Below are positions 20,170 to 32,300 of a stretch of 64,000 nt of DNA, one piece after another; the stretch's first letter is position 1, and each line of letters begins with the position of its first letter. Under the pieces are notes generated by a model. That model saw only the letters and a list, made by a program, of their open reading frames with translations, was not told the DNA's origin and made no database searches. The DNA comes from Eubacterium sp. (lineage in GTDB: Bacteria; Bacillota; Clostridia; Lachnospirales; Lachnospiraceae): contig JAAWDZ010000052.1 in assembly GCA_022794015.1 (NCBI GenBank), positions 1 to 64,000 of the forward strand, written 5' to 3'. The translations under genes were made by a program, and so were the position numbers.

Positions 20170-23100
20170 TTACTGTACTGCCTTTTTATAGATGTTGTAA
20201 GCGTCCATCTTAGAAGGATCGTATACATATCCAAGCTGATTCATAATTTCTTCGTAATAAATTGCATTTACTCTGCAGGTATACTGCTCTTCTGTTACAT
20301 TTGCCTGAACTACAACTCTGTCTCTGCCATTCATTTCCCTGTAAAGAGTAAAGCTGTCTTTCGAAATTTCAGCTTTCAGGTTCATACCGCCTGCAGTATT
20401 CACTGTTGCGCTCACACTTACTACGCCATTCTCTTCTGATATGTTAATGTTCGATATCCTTACCTGCTTAGCGCCGCTTGTAACAATCAGCTCTGAACCA
20501 TTTGCAAGATCTACACGGGTTACTGTAATTGTCTTTGTCTTTCCGCCTTTTTTAATCGTAATTACAATTTCTGTAGAGCTTGTTACTTTTACGTCAATGT
20601 CCTCGCCCTCGTAAAGAAGCTTGGAAACCAGTATCTCATTCAGTACCTGGCTTTCATTCTTGAGCGTTTCCCAGTTAAATTTTTCCCAGTAATTTTTAAG
20701 GAAGTTATTATCATATACTCCGGCCTCAAACTTAGACACCAGCCAGTTGTAGTCATGTTCTACATATTCCGCCGGCATCAGCGCTTTCATGCCGTTTTCT
20801 CCCCTTATTACTTCATACTCATCTGCTGTCCTGTCAAAATTCAGAATGTACTCAGCAGGAGCGCCATAATCATCTTCCTTTATAGTAAATGCTTTTTCTC
20901 TTCTTACTACAGTTACTTTACAGGTTGCTTTAACCTCGTCAGATATCTTTGCTGTAATTGTAGCTGTAAATTCATCCGCATCTTCCATGCCTTCCTCGCT
21001 CAGGACAAGAGACGCTGACATTCCATCTACACTCGGTACTGCCGTTACTACCCTTGATTCATCAGATTCCCAGTTTACTTCCAGATCCGGGAACTCCAGT
21101 GCATCCTCCGGCTCTATTGTAGCTGTAAGCTGAATGGTATCTTTATTATTCAGTTTTACTCTGATATCACTCTGATCCAGCGTAATCTTTGTTGCCGGTA
21201 CAAATACATGAACGTCAAATGTCTTGCTGACGCCATCATGCTCCGCTGTAGCTGTAATCGTTACTGTTCCCTTTGCCACACCCGTAACAACGCCGTTTTT
21301 ATCTACTGTTGCAATGCTTTCATCACTGCTGCTCCAGGTAATATCTGTATAATCTGCATCTCCCGGCGTGATTTCTGCCGTAAGCTGCATTGTATCAGCT
21401 ACCATCAGATTCGGTGTTTCGTCTTCAGAAGTAATTGTAATATCCGTTACCGGTACATATACCTTTACTGTATATTCATCATACTCACCGTCATGTGCTT
21501 CTGTTGCCCTGATAGTTGCTTCCCCTTTTGCTACACCTGTAACTACGCCGTTTTCATCTACGGTTGCAATTTCAGGATTTGAGCTGCTCCAGGTCAGCTC
21601 TTTATAGGTTGCTTCTGTCGGTTCCACGCTTGCAGTAAGCGTCATTGTACCGTTTACTTCCAGCTCATTTTCTGCCGGAGGCGTTATTGTAACCTTCGTT
21701 GCAGGTACATATACTTTTACTGTAATCGTTCCAGAGATATTGTCTTTAGTTGCTGTTGCTGTAATTACAGTTTCACCTGCTGCAACTGCTGTAACTGTAC
21801 CCGTCTTCGAATCTACCGTTGCAACATCTGGATTGCTGCTGCTCCATGTAACCTCTTTGAAGGTTGCTTCCTCAGGCAACACCTTTGCAGCAAATGTCTT
21901 GGTTTCGCCTTCTTTCAGTTCTGTCTGTCCGTCCGGAGATGTTACCGTAACTGTCGTTACAGGTATATGCCGTGGGCTGACTGTCACATTACATTTTGCG
22001 GATTTTCCGCCATCCTGCGTAACTGCGATAATCGTAGTCGTACCTTCGCCCACTGCCTTCACTACGCCATGAGCGTCTACTGTAGCGACCTTTTCATCCG
22101 TACTGATCCAGAATACTGTCTGGTTCGTTGCGTTTGACGGAGTAAATGTCGGTACCAGAGTCTTTGTATCCGGTGTTTCACCTAATATAAAACCAAGTTC
22201 TGTTTCATTCAGTTCAATATTGTCTACACGTATGTCGCCAGTACCGGAGCTTACAGTTACACCGATTGTTTTACTGCGCGTTGTACCATCCTGCTTTGTT
22301 ACTGTTGCCGTAATGGTGGCTGTGCCTTCTTTTAATGCCTCTACAATTGCAGTGTTGTCATTCTCTGAAGTAACTTTTACAACACTCTCATTGTCGCTGG
22401 CCCAGTTAACTTTTCTTTCTGTTGTATTTTCCGGATCGAAGAGAGCGATAAGATTTGTGGAATTACCGGCAACCATCACCAACTGCTCACGAATAAACCG
22501 GATCTCGTTCAAAGCAACAAACGGCTCGCTTATGGTTAATGTCACAGGCTGCTCTGACCTTACCGTTCTGCCATCGGCAGTTTCCACAACAACATTAACG
22601 GTTGTAGTACCTGCTTTCCTTGTATGGATCACACCGCTAAATACGCCGTTATTCACGGTACCATCCGGAACCACACTCACATATTCCGAATCGTACTCCC
22701 ATCTGATACTCTTATAGGTTGCATCCACCGGACTCAGAGTCGCCCTGATCTGGCCGTCTTCTCCTAATTCCAGCGTCGTCTGTCCACATGTCAGCTCTAC
22801 GCTGTCCAATGCACGGTAAACTGTCACATCACAGGTTGTAGTTTTTCCGCCGGCTGCAGCGATTAACGTCGCCGTACCTGCACCCTCTGCTTTTACTGTA
22901 ACTGTATTTCCTGTACCTGAAATACTTATAACATTTTCATCTGTACATGTCCACTCAATTTCTTTATCTGTCGCATCATCCGGATTTACTGTCGCTGTAA
23001 AGGAAACTGTTTCGCCCACATTCAGCGCCTCAGATAAGGACGCGGGGCTCAACGCAATACTGCTTACCGGACGGTAATTCTCCCCTGGAACTACTGTTAC

Positions 23101-25305
23101 TTCTGCTGTTGCCGACAATCCGCCTGCCGCAGCTGCCGTAATTGTCGCCGTTCCTTCTGCATGTGCGGTGATCACGCCTGTCTGTTCATTGACAGATGCC
23201 ACTTCCGGTTTGCTGCTGGTCCATGTAAGTGCAGGTATATCAGTTGCATTGCCAGGCGTCCATACCGGCATAAGCTCCTGTGTACCGCCTGCAGGAACCG
23301 TCACTTTAGATGGTGCAAGAGCAATCCCTGTAACAGGAATGTTCACTTTTTCAGATGTCACATCACAGTGTGCTGTATATTCGCCATCCTTTGTAGTCAC
23401 TTTTACTGTAACTTTGGCTGTTCCAATTCCAACTGCACGAACGGATGCATATCCTTTACCGTCTGCTGAAATCACGCCTTCTGACAGTACTTCCACTACA
23501 TTGCTGTCTGCCAGCCATTCTACCTTTTCCACTGCTGCATCTACCGGATCGAGAGTAACGGTAAGATTCTTCTGTTCCCCCTGTTTTAAAGTCAGTTCTG
23601 TACTGTCCAGACTAATGGAATTCAATTTCTGACGTACAACTACTTCGCAGTAATCCCTCTGTCCGTTGTTGGACTGTGCATAAATCATGGTACGGCCTGC
23701 GCTTAACGGAGTTACCAGACCGCCGTCTGCTGAAACAGAGGCCACCTCCGGATTGGAGCTTGCCCAAACCACTGTCTTATCGGTAGCGTTAGAAGGTGTC
23801 ACCGTTGCGCTTAACTGAAGCGTATCGCCGCCAACTAACAGTTCTGCCGCCTTTGGATCCACACTGACATTCTCTACACGGATAATCTGACGTTCTCTTA
23901 CTGTCACCTCACAGCTGGCCTTCTTTCCACCGTCTTCTGTCGTTACGGTAATCGTAGCCGTTCCGGCTGCTACTGCAGTAACTCTTCCGTCCGCAGATAC
24001 CGTTGCTACATTCTGGTTATTGCTCTCCCATGTCACTGCCTGATTCGTTGCATTGGTCGGAATCACAGCCATTACCATCGGGTCTGAAGTTTCTCCGGCT
24101 TCCAGTGCCATACTTGGAGCTAAAATAATATTCTCTACCGGTACATACCGGGCGTTTACAGTTACTTCGCAGGAAGCTTTGTAGCCGCCGTCTGCTGTTG
24201 TTACGGTAATGGTTGCCTTGCCTGCACGAAGCGGGGTAACCAGGCCGTTTTCAACTGTTGCCACTGCCGTGTCGCTGCTTTCCCATGTCACTGCAGGGTT
24301 GGTCGCATTTGCCGGAGTTACGGTCGCTTTCAGCTGCTCCGTACCGGCTCCTGCCGTCATGATCAGTTCTGTACGATCTAAGGTAACGCCAGTCACCTTA
24401 ACCTGATTGCCTGGAACTACGGACGGATCCGAATCCGGGCTGGTAACTGTTACAGTACAAACTGCCCTGTTGGCTACGTTATCGGCTGCATAGGCGTAAA
24501 TTCTCGCTGTACCGTCGCCTTTTGCAGTCACCCTGCCGTTATTATTAACTACTGCAACGCTGGTATCTGAAGATACAAAGTATGCTTTCTTCTTGGATGC
24601 TTTAGCAGGAGTAACCGTCGCATGCAGCGTCTGGCTTGATCCGTTCAGCAGGGAAAGAGTCTCCCTGTCTAAAGTAACTTTTGTAACCAGCTTCACGCTC
24701 TTTGGTTTTTTAACGGTTACTTTTACTTTCTTTTTCGCTCCGCCATCTGCAGATCTTAAGGTAATTACAGCTTTCCCGACTTTTTTCGCGGTCAGCTTGC
24801 CCTTTTTGCTGACGCTTACGATAGCTGGTTTACTGGACTTAAAGGTAACCTTCTTATTCACGCCCTTATTCGGATAAATATCATACCGCAGCTTTACCTT
24901 TTTCCCTTTCTGCATCAGGATAGAAGAAGCTGTCTGTATTTTTTCAACCTTCTTCTTTACGGTGACCGTACATTTTGCCTTTACCTTCTTGTTGGATTTG
25001 GACGTTACAGTAATTGTCGCTTTTCCAGCTGCTTTTCCCGTAACTTTTCCTTTGGAACTTACGGTTGCAACTTTTTTGTTGCTGGACTTGTATGTAACTG
25101 CTTTGGAAGCATCGCCCGGACTCACTGATTTTACGCTTAGCTTAAAGCTTTTGCCTACGCCTATTGTCTTCTTCTTTGCTGATAATGTGATTTTTGTGGG
25201 TTTCGTTGCAGCCTGAGTATCTATCGGTACCGAAACAACACTGGTTAATGTCAATAAAACGGCAAGCAGCAACGCCACGATCCTGGGCATTGTTTTCCTC
25301 TCCAT
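20170..25305 (-). CDS. secreted protein with about 16 BIG2-like (bacterial Ig-like) domains
   Basis: Signal peptide MERKTMPRIVALLLAVLLTLTSVVSVPIDTQA; repeated VTWxSSxxxVATVxxxGxVTxxxxGxAxITVT...CxVTV units. Confidence 0.9.
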   Translation of the reverse strand: MERKTMPRIVALLLAVLLTLTSVVSVPIDTQAATKPTKITLSAKKKTIGVGKSFKLSVKSVSPGDASKAVTYKSSNKKVATVSSKGKVTGKAAGKATITVTSKSNKKVKAKCTVTVKKKVEKIQTASSILMQKGKKVKLRYDIYPNKGVNKKVTFKSSKPAIVSVSKKGKLTAKKVGKAVITLRSADGGAKKKVKVTVKKPKSVKLVTKVTLDRETLSLLNGSSQTLHATVTPAKASKKKAYFVSSDTSVAVVNNNGRVTAKGDGTARIYAYAADNVANRAVCTVTVTSPDSDPSVVPGNQVKVTGVTLDRTELIMTAGAGTEQLKATVTPANATNPAVTWESSDTAVATVENGLVTPLRAGKATITVTTADGGYKASCEVTVNARYVPVENIILAPSMALEAGETSDPMVMAVIPTNATNQAVTWESNNQNVATVSADGRVTAVAAGTATITVTTEDGGKKASCEVTVRERQIIRVENVSVDPKAAELLVGGDTLQLSATVTPSNATDKTVVWASSNPEVASVSADGGLVTPLSAGRTMIYAQSNNGQRDYCEVVVRQKLNSISLDSTELTLKQGEQKNLTVTLDPVDAAVEKVEWLADSNVVEVLSEGVISADGKGYASVRAVGIGTAKVTVKVTTKDGEYTAHCDVTSEKVNIPVTGIALAPSKVTVPAGGTQELMPVWTPGNATDIPALTWTSSKPEVASVNEQTGVITAHAEGTATITAAAAGGLSATAEVTVVPGENYRPVSSIALSPASLSEALNVGETVSFTATVNPDDATDKEIEWTCTDENVISISGTGNTVTVKAEGAGTATLIAAAGGKTTTCDVTVYRALDSVELTCGQTTLELGEDGQIRATLSPVDATYKSIRWEYDSEYVSVVPDGTVNNGVFSGVIHTRKAGTTTVNVVVETADGRTVRSEQPVTLTISEPFVALNEIRFIREQLVMVAGNSTNLIALFDPENTTERKVNWASDNESVVKVTSENDNTAIVEALKEGTATITATVTKQDGTTRSKTIGVTVSSGTGDIRVDNIELNETELGFILGETPDTKTLVPTFTPSNATNQTVFWISTDEKVATVDAHGVVKAVGEGTTTIIAVTQDGGKSAKCNVTVSPRHIPVTTVTVTSPDGQTELKEGETKTFAAKVLPEEATFKEVTWSSSNPDVATVDSKTGTVTAVAAGETVITATATKDNISGTITVKVYVPATKVTITPPAENELEVNGTMTLTASVEPTEATYKELTWSSSNPEIATVDENGVVTGVAKGEATIRATEAHDGEYDEYTVKVYVPVTDITITSEDETPNLMVADTMQLTAEITPGDADYTDITWSSSDESIATVDKNGVVTGVAKGTVTITATAEHDGVSKTFDVHVFVPATKITLDQSDIRVKLNNKDTIQLTATIEPEDALEFPDLEVNWESDESRVVTAVPSVDGMSASLVLSEEGMEDADEFTATITAKISDEVKATCKVTVVRREKAFTIKEDDYGAPAEYILNFDRTADEYEVIRGENGMKALMPAEYVEHDYNWLVSKFEAGVYDNNFLKNYWEKFNWETLKNESQVLNEILVSKLLYEGEDIDVKVTSSTEIVITIKKGGKTKTITVTRVDLANGSELIVTSGAKQVRISNINISEENGVVSVSATVNTAGGMNLKAEISKDSFTLYREMNGRDRVVVQANVTEEQYTCRVNAIYYEEIMNQLGYVYDPSKMDAYNIYKKAVQ

Positions 25306-25512
25306 ATTCCCATTCCTCCTTTTCATTTTTACAATACAATTATCTAATCCCTTTTACTCTACACCAAATATCAAAAAAGGTCAAATATTAATTGTATTAT
25401 TTCTACTTTTTATTTTTCATGGTAACAGTCGGGCTTGATGGAACTGTTACTTTTCATGAATTATTGTATCTGATGGACGCCTGTTTCGCAATACGTAATT
25501 CTTTCCAATTTT

Positions 25513-27768
25513 TCAGTCTAGTTTCCAGACTTCCTTGTTATATTGCGCAATTGTCCTGTCCGATGAGAAGAAGCCTGCTTTACTGATATTGATTAACATT
25601 TTCTTAGCCCATGCCCTGCGATCTTCATATTCTTTCAGGGCTTTTTCTTTTTCTGCTTTATAGGCTTTGAAATCCAGAAGCGTCATAAACCAGTCTTTGT
25701 TCAAAAGCTCATTGTAGAGGCGCTCCAGGTTTTCCTTCTTTCCGATGGCAAGCAGGCTGTCGCTTACAATAAAATCTACGGCACGTTTGATCTCAGAATC
25801 CTTTTCATAGAATTCTCTGGATACATAATCCGCTTTCTCATAATGCCGGATAACCTCGTCACTGGACTCCCCAAAAATGTAAATATTGTCTTCTCCTACT
25901 AATTCTGCAATTTCTACGTTGGCTCCGTCCATTGTCCCAAGCGCCACTGCTCCGTTTAACATAAACTTCATATTGCTGGTGCCGCTGGCTTCTTTGGAGG
26001 CAAGGGAAATCTGCTCATGGATATCCGCCGCCGGAATCAGTTTCTCGGCCAGCGTTACGTTGTAGTTTTCCACCATAACTACCTTCAGATATGGGGATAC
26101 CTCCGGATCGTGATTAATCAGCTGCTGCAGGCAGAGTATCAGATGAATAATATCCTTTGCAATGATGTATGCAGGCGCCGCTTTCGCCCCGAACAGTACC
26201 GTAATCGGCGTCGTGGGCTTTTTGCCTTCCTTGATTTCGAAATATTTGGAAATTACATACAGCGCATTCATCTGCTGGCGTTTATACTCATGAAGCCGCT
26301 TAATCTGGATATCAAAGATAGAATCCGTATCCAGTTCAATTCCCTGTGTATTCTTCAGATAATCCGCCAGTTCCGTCTTGCACGCTGTCTTAACTTCCAA
26401 AATCCGTTCTAAAACGGCTTCATCATTGACATAATCCCCCAGCTTCAAAAGCTCCATAGCGTCCTTTTTATATCCGGGGCCAATCAGTTCTTCAATCAGA
26501 GTGGAAAGTCTGTGGTTGCAGTGCAAAAGCCATCTGCGGAACGTAATGCCGTTGGTTTTATTGTTGAACTTCTCCGGATATATATTATAGAAGTTATTCA
26601 ATTCAGAATCTTTTAAAATCTCCGTGTGCAGATAGGCTACGCCGTTGACGCTGTACCCGTAATGAATATCAATATGCGCCATATGCACCCGTTTGTCATT
26701 GTCTATAATATAAACAGATTCATCGCGGTATTTCTTTATCACACGGTTATTCAGCTCATAAATAACCGGCATCAGCTGCGGCACTGCTTTTTCCAGATAA
26801 TGTACCGGCCATTTTTCCAGCGCTTCTGCCAGAATGGTATGGTTGGTATAAGCACAGGTCTTAGATACAATATCAATTGCCTCGTCCATCAAAATTCCCC
26901 GTTCCATCAAAAGGCGTATCAGCTCCGGAATAATCATGGTCGGATGCGTATCGTTGATCTGAATGGTTGCATACCGATACAGATCATGCAGATTAGAGCC
27001 CCGTGCAGCCGCTTCATCCAATATCAGCCTTGCGCCGCTTGAAACCATAAAATACTGCTGGTAAACGCGGAGCAGACGTCCTTCGTCATCACTGTCGTCC
27101 GGATACAAAAATAATGTAAGATTCTTTGCGATATCTTCTTTATCAAAATCAATGCCGTCCCTGACCAGGCCCTCATCCACAGTTTCTACGTCGAACAGAT
27201 GCAGCTTTGTCGTACGGTTGCCATAACCGGTCACATCTATATCATACATCCTGGAATTTAAGGTAAAACCCCCAAACGAAACCGGATATACCGTATCCGT
27301 GCGGGTAAGCCAGCTTTCTTTCTCCATCCATGGATTGGGAGTTTCCTGCTGAAGATGATTCTCAAATACCTGCCGGAACAGTCCATAATGATAATTCAAA
27401 CCAATTCCATCGCCGTTTAACCCCAAAGTAGCAATGGAATCCAGAAAACAGGCTGCAAGCCTTCCCAGCCCCCCATTGCCCAGAGAAGGTTCCGGCTCCA
27501 TATTCTCAATTTCGTTTAAGCTTTTGCCGTTTTCCTCCAGAAGCTGCTTCACTTCATCGTAAATCCCCAGATTAATCAGGTTGTTTGAAAGCAATTTCCC
27601 AATTAAAAATTCTGCGGAAATATAATAAAGCTTCCGCTTTCCCGCATTGCTTTCTTTTTGCCCTGCCATCTTTTTGGTCATTTCAAGCAATGCATAGTAC
27701 AATTCCTCATTTGTACACTCTTTGATTGACTTATCGCATCTTTCCCTTAAAATTGCAGCCAGTTCCAT
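25513..27768 (-). CDS. glgP: glycogen/starch phosphorylase
   Basis: [82 protein letters not shown]. Confidence 0.97.
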   Translation of the reverse strand: MELAAILRERCDKSIKECTNEELYYALLEMTKKMAGQKESNAGKRKLYYISAEFLIGKLLSNNLINLGIYDEVKQLLEENGKSLNEIENMEPEPSLGNGGLGRLAACFLDSIATLGLNGDGIGLNYHYGLFRQVFENHLQQETPNPWMEKESWLTRTDTVYPVSFGGFTLNSRMYDIDVTGYGNRTTKLHLFDVETVDEGLVRDGIDFDKEDIAKNLTLFLYPDDSDDEGRLLRVYQQYFMVSSGARLILDEAAARGSNLHDLYRYATIQINDTHPTMIIPELIRLLMERGILMDEAIDIVSKTCAYTNHTILAEALEKWPVHYLEKAVPQLMPVIYELNNRVIKKYRDESVYIIDNDKRVHMAHIDIHYGYSVNGVAYLHTEILKDSELNNFYNIYPEKFNNKTNGITFRRWLLHCNHRLSTLIEELIGPGYKKDAMELLKLGDYVNDEAVLERILEVKTACKTELADYLKNTQGIELDTDSIFDIQIKRLHEYKRQQMNALYVISKYFEIKEGKKPTTPITVLFGAKAAPAYIIAKDIIHLILCLQQLINHDPEVSPYLKVVMVENYNVTLAEKLIPAADIHEQISLASKEASGTSNMKFMLNGAVALGTMDGANVEIAELVGEDNIYIFGESSDEVIRHYEKADYVSREFYEKDSEIKRAVDFIVSDSLLAIGKKENLERLYNELLNKDWFMTLLDFKAYKAEKEKALKEYEDRRAWAKKMLINISKAGFFSSDRTIAQYNKEVWKLD

Positions 27769-27875
27769 ATCATACCTCCAATGTTCTTAAAATTTTTAAG
27801 AAAGTTCCTCCTATTATACCACGTCCCATTCAATATGAAAACACTTAAAAAAAAATAAAAAATTTGCTTCCCATA

Positions 27876-27903
27876 TTGACGTCACAGCCAAAATCTGTAA
27901 AAT
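27876..27903 (+). promoter_or_regulatory. sigmaA-type promoter
   Basis: TTGACG-N16-TAAAAT upstream of 27983 CDS. Confidence 0.55.
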
Positions 27904-27982
27904 AAATCCTGGAGTATACTTCAAACACGCTCAGCAATTCAATATCAATTGCAATATAACATAGAAAGCAGAGGTAATTTAC

Positions 27983-29245
27983 TTGAGTTCCAAATTGACC
28001 ATGCAGTTTATCGTCCTGGTTATTCTACTGATACTGTCCGCCTTTTTCTCTTCTGCAGAAACAGCGTTTACAACTGCAAACCGCATCCGTATGCGTACGC
28101 TGGCAGAAAACGGCAGCAAAGCGGCGTCACGGGTGCTTGCCATCACTGGCAACATGCATAAAATGCTCAGCGCTATCCTGATCGGCAACAACATTGTCAA
28201 CCTGTCGGCATCTTCTATCGCCACTACACTTGCCATGAAGCTCTTCGGCAATGCAGGAGCAGGTATTGCAACCGGGATCCTGACGCTTCTCATTCTGATT
28301 TTTGGCGAAATTTCCCCAAAAACAATTGCCACGATTCACGCAGACCGGATTGCGCTTCTTTACTCGTCTGTTATTTATGCATTGATGTACATTCTGACCC
28401 CGCTCATTTTTATTGTCAATCAGCTTTCCATGGCCTTTTTAAAGCTGCTGCGGGTAAACCCCAACGCCGAGAAAGCGACGATGACAGAGGAAGAATTTAA
28501 AACCATTGTAGATGTTGGACATGAAACTGGCGTTTTGGAAAACGAAGAACACAAGATGATTAACAATATGTTTGATTTCGGTGATTCTCAGGCAAAAGAG
28601 ATTATGATTCCCAGAATTGACATGACTTTTGCCAAATCAGACAGCACCTATGATGAACTGATAGAAATTTTCCGTAAAGATAAGTTTACCAGGCTGCCAG
28701 TCTATGAGGATACGACAGATAATGTCATTGGTATTATTAATATGAAGGATCTGCTGCTCTGTGAAGATACACCGGAATTTTCGGTACACAGCCTTATGCG
28801 CGAGCCCTATTTTACGTATGAGCACAAAAACATCTCTGAGCTGTTCCTTGAAATGCAGAAAAATTCGATTAATTTTGCCATTGTGCTTGATGAATACGGC
28901 GTCACGGCCGGAATGGTCACAATGGAAGATTTGCTGGAGGAAATCGTCGGCGAAATCCGCGATGAATATGATACCGACGAAGAGGATCCCCTGATCAAAA
29001 TCAATGACCGGGAATATTATATTCAGGGTTCTATGAATCTGGAGGATTTGTGTGACGAGTTGGATTTGCCCTTCCGTTCCGAAGATTATGAAACGGTAGG
29101 CGGCTATCTGATTGGCCTTTTAGACCACCTGCCGGAGAAAAATGAGATTGTCATTACCGACGAAGACATCATGCTGCAGGTGAACAAAATGCACAAGAAC
29201 CGAATTGAAAAAATATATATGAAGCTCCCTCCTGCGCAGTTATAA
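27983..29245 (+). CDS. hemolysin-family CNNM/CBS/CorC-domain transporter
   Basis: LILSAFFSSAETAFTTANRIRM...MIPRIDMTFAKSDSTYDELIEIF...VLDEYGVTAGMVTMEDLLEEIVGEIRDEYD. Confidence 0.93.
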   Translation: MSSKLTMQFIVLVILLILSAFFSSAETAFTTANRIRMRTLAENGSKAASRVLAITGNMHKMLSAILIGNNIVNLSASSIATTLAMKLFGNAGAGIATGILTLLILIFGEISPKTIATIHADRIALLYSSVIYALMYILTPLIFIVNQLSMAFLKLLRVNPNAEKATMTEEEFKTIVDVGHETGVLENEEHKMINNMFDFGDSQAKEIMIPRIDMTFAKSDSTYDELIEIFRKDKFTRLPVYEDTTDNVIGIINMKDLLLCEDTPEFSVHSLMREPYFTYEHKNISELFLEMQKNSINFAIVLDEYGVTAGMVTMEDLLEEIVGEIRDEYDTDEEDPLIKINDREYYIQGSMNLEDLCDELDLPFRSEDYETVGGYLIGLLDHLPEKNEIVITDEDIMLQVNKMHKNRIEKIYMKLPPAQL

Positions 29246-29340
29246 AAAGCGGCGGGGGCAGCCCCACATGCGCCAGCTCTGACGCTGTACAAAGATACGG
29301 ACTTACTGACGCTGCCATATCCACAAGTTACTGTCAAAAT

Positions 29341-29377
29341 AAGGAGTCCGAAGACAAATGTCCCGGACTCCTTTTTA
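29341..29377. terminator. bidirectional terminator between convergent genes
   Basis: aaggagtccg...cggactcctttttt hairpin. Confidence 0.75.
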
Positions 29378-29398
29378 GGCCCTTATCGCGGCTTTTTG

Positions 29399-32300
29399 TC
29401 ACTGAACCCTGCAGTGCCCAAACTGTTCTAAAAATCCCGACGGATCGCCGCCTACTCCTACAGACTTCACATACTCCTGTATCTGCATCACCTGTTCATG
29501 CGTAAATTCCCATACCTCCTGCACATGATTCCATCTGCCGCTTCCCGGCTTTTTCACGGACTGCACTCCCAAAGCCTGTTGTATGGGTGTAACCTCGGTA
29601 TATTCTTCCCCGGTCTTGTGATTGCCAAGCGCTTTCGCAAGCGTTTCTGCGTATGTACCGCTTCTCCAGACCGAGTCTGCTGCAAGTGTATCCAGATATT
29701 TCTCGGAAATAAACCGTACTTTTCCTGTGTTACACTGTTTTGGGGATGTATCTGCCAGATATACATGAATCATTTTTTCAGTCACATTCTCTGCTTTATC
29801 TTCCGCCCGGTAAGTAAGGGTTAAGCCCATTTCCTCTGTGGCTTTCGTAAACTCTTCCGCCTGATAATCCAAAAGGGTAAATGATGTTAATTCCATCTCC
29901 TCATCTGTTGCTTTTGCATGATTCAGAAAATATTCCTCCGTCAATTTGCCGTTCCTCGCATCTGCCAACGGCACATACAAATCTGCCGCATGTATCTGCG
30001 GATACTGATCCCAGACTGCATACAGCGCAATCACCGGCACGTCTGCATCAAGCGGCACGTCTTCGGATACATACGGCGTACTGTATGTGCCGAAATCCTC
30101 CGGAAGCCCGCCAAACAAAAGAACGCCTGCTTCCTTTGCCCTCACAATCATCATATCACCCGCTATGCCTGGTTCTGCCGCCGTATAAATCTCCTGCATC
30201 TCCTGCATGGATCTTTCTTTTTCCATGCTCCAGCCCAAAAAGCGGTATGGAACCTGCTCCATAAAAGGCTCTCCATCTGCATTCTGCATTTGTCCGCTGG
30301 CAATATCCACAGTCGGTTTTAAAGTATTCCTGGAAAAATAATACTCTGCATTTTCTTCGTCGTTCTCATAAAATTTGTACATGTCGGTAACAGCATTTAT
30401 TTTTTCCGTACAGTCCACGCCAGATGACTGTTCGTTTCCCACATAAGCCACAACAAAGCTGGTATCCCACTGTGCATACAATGTCACATCGTTTTTAGCC
30501 GTAAATGTATATGCCGGTTTTTCTTCGCTCAGTACGATTTCATCCGTACTGGTAATCTGCGGCGTCAGGCTCCAGCCCAAAAATCGGTAAATATCGGCAA
30601 ACTGTTCCTCTTTGACAACTGCTTTTCCAAAACTGACCGTTATTTTCTCTCCTTCTTTTGCCCAACGGGTATACGGACAGAGCACCTCCTGATGGATAAG
30701 CTTTAAATCCTGTTCTGTAAGATTTGGATCAAACTGCACGGCATACATATCCTGCCAATGCGCATATATGGTACGATCTCTCTTAAAATACTGATAAGCG
30801 CCCTGTCCGTTGATATCAGAAACCAAATAACCATTATTTTTGACTGCCTGGTGTCCCCCGCCGCCTTTCTCCGTAAAATAACCCATAAACTGCTGCCTGC
30901 GCATGCCATCGGGAAGAGAAGTATCTTTCCTTTGTTTCTGCGGAATCTGTATTCTGTTTCCCACAAACCTGTTTGTCAGCTCCCGGTTTTCAAAATAGCC
31001 CACCGCATAATGTTCAAATACTTTTTTTGTTCCGCTGTCCACATTTGCCCCCTGATTATCTAAAGTAATACAGATAGGTATTGCTTTCCATTTTGCATAT
31101 AATGTAACTACAGCTCCATCCTGAAAGGATAAATTTTTGCACCCCCTGTCCTTCATTGCGGCTCCATCCCGGTTTTTACTCCATCCAAGGAATTCATAGC
31201 CCTCGCGATAAAAACCGTTTTCCCTCAAATCAAAAATCTGTCCGCAGTATACTTCCTGCTGTTTCACAGACCCCTGTGCTGCTCCGTTTCCGTCATAGGT
31301 CACCGTATATTTTTTACGCGGAACATCTACATATATTATATTTGCCTGATTTGAAACCGTATATCCTGCGACGCCAGGCGTATTTTTATATTCCGCATAT
31401 TCTGTTTCCGTATAAGAAAATCCCTCCATTTGCGTACCCGCGGGAAAATAGCCGTTCACAAGCGTCTTATATTCCGGATACTTTCCGTCTATATTCATAT
31501 ACCGGAAAAAAATTCTCTGCAGATACTGATAATCTTTTTTCCAGAAAACGTGGTTCACATCATATCCGCTGCTTCCCACAGCAGTCCCGCAGGCATAACC
31601 GCATTGCAGCCACCGTTCTCCGTCGGCAACGCCGTTATTGATTGCATAGATCCACGGCACATTGGTAAAATTGTGTGCCAGCTGAGGAATGGATTCTGTC
31701 ACAGTTTCGGTATTTGCCGTTTTTCCGCAATTACTGCAGACTTTGGTATGCGTATGCTGCCTCGTGCCAGCCTGATAACAAAATGCATTTTGCAGAACAT
31801 TCCAGTCCGTCCAGTTTCCCCAGCCTGACGCTTCATAGTTGGTAATATGGATTCGGTATGTCTGGACTTGATTGTCTTTATTCAGCTCTAAATCTCCGAT
31901 ACCAACCATAAGCCTGCAGTCTGCGCTTGCGGTATCCACGCATTTATTACTCCCAAACCCGGTAAATCCGCCGGCCCACAAACCATTGCCAGGATTTTTA
32001 ATTAAATCCACTGCCTTTTTCTGTCCGGTAATCTTGCTGTGTGCCCGCTTTTTTACTTCAATTCCCACAACACCTACCTGACCGATTGTATTTCGGTTTC
32101 CATTATCATCCGTAAATGTCTTAACCCCGTCCACTTTCGCATTTTTGAGACTAAAAGCGCCGGCGCTTGTACCAGAAACCGTAATGGTCGGATTGTCTGC
32201 CGGATTTGTGCTTGTACCGGAAAATTTAATCTTCAGCGTACACCTTGTCTCGTCTTTATTTGTCGTCAGATATACTTTTCTTGTTGCATTTTGAATATAC

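Noticed and set aside
20170-20400. LPxTG anchor at the end of the BIG2 protein
   Set aside because: C-terminus reads YVYDPSKMDAYNIYKKAVQ; no LPxTG, hydrophobic stretch or positive tail.
20740-24880. Many plus-strand ORFs (e.g. 21740..22072, 22220..22717, 23168..23632) opposite the BIG2 gene
   Set aside because: Low-complexity Thr/Val/Ser translations mirror the repetitive BIG2 coding strand; no RBS or family motifs.
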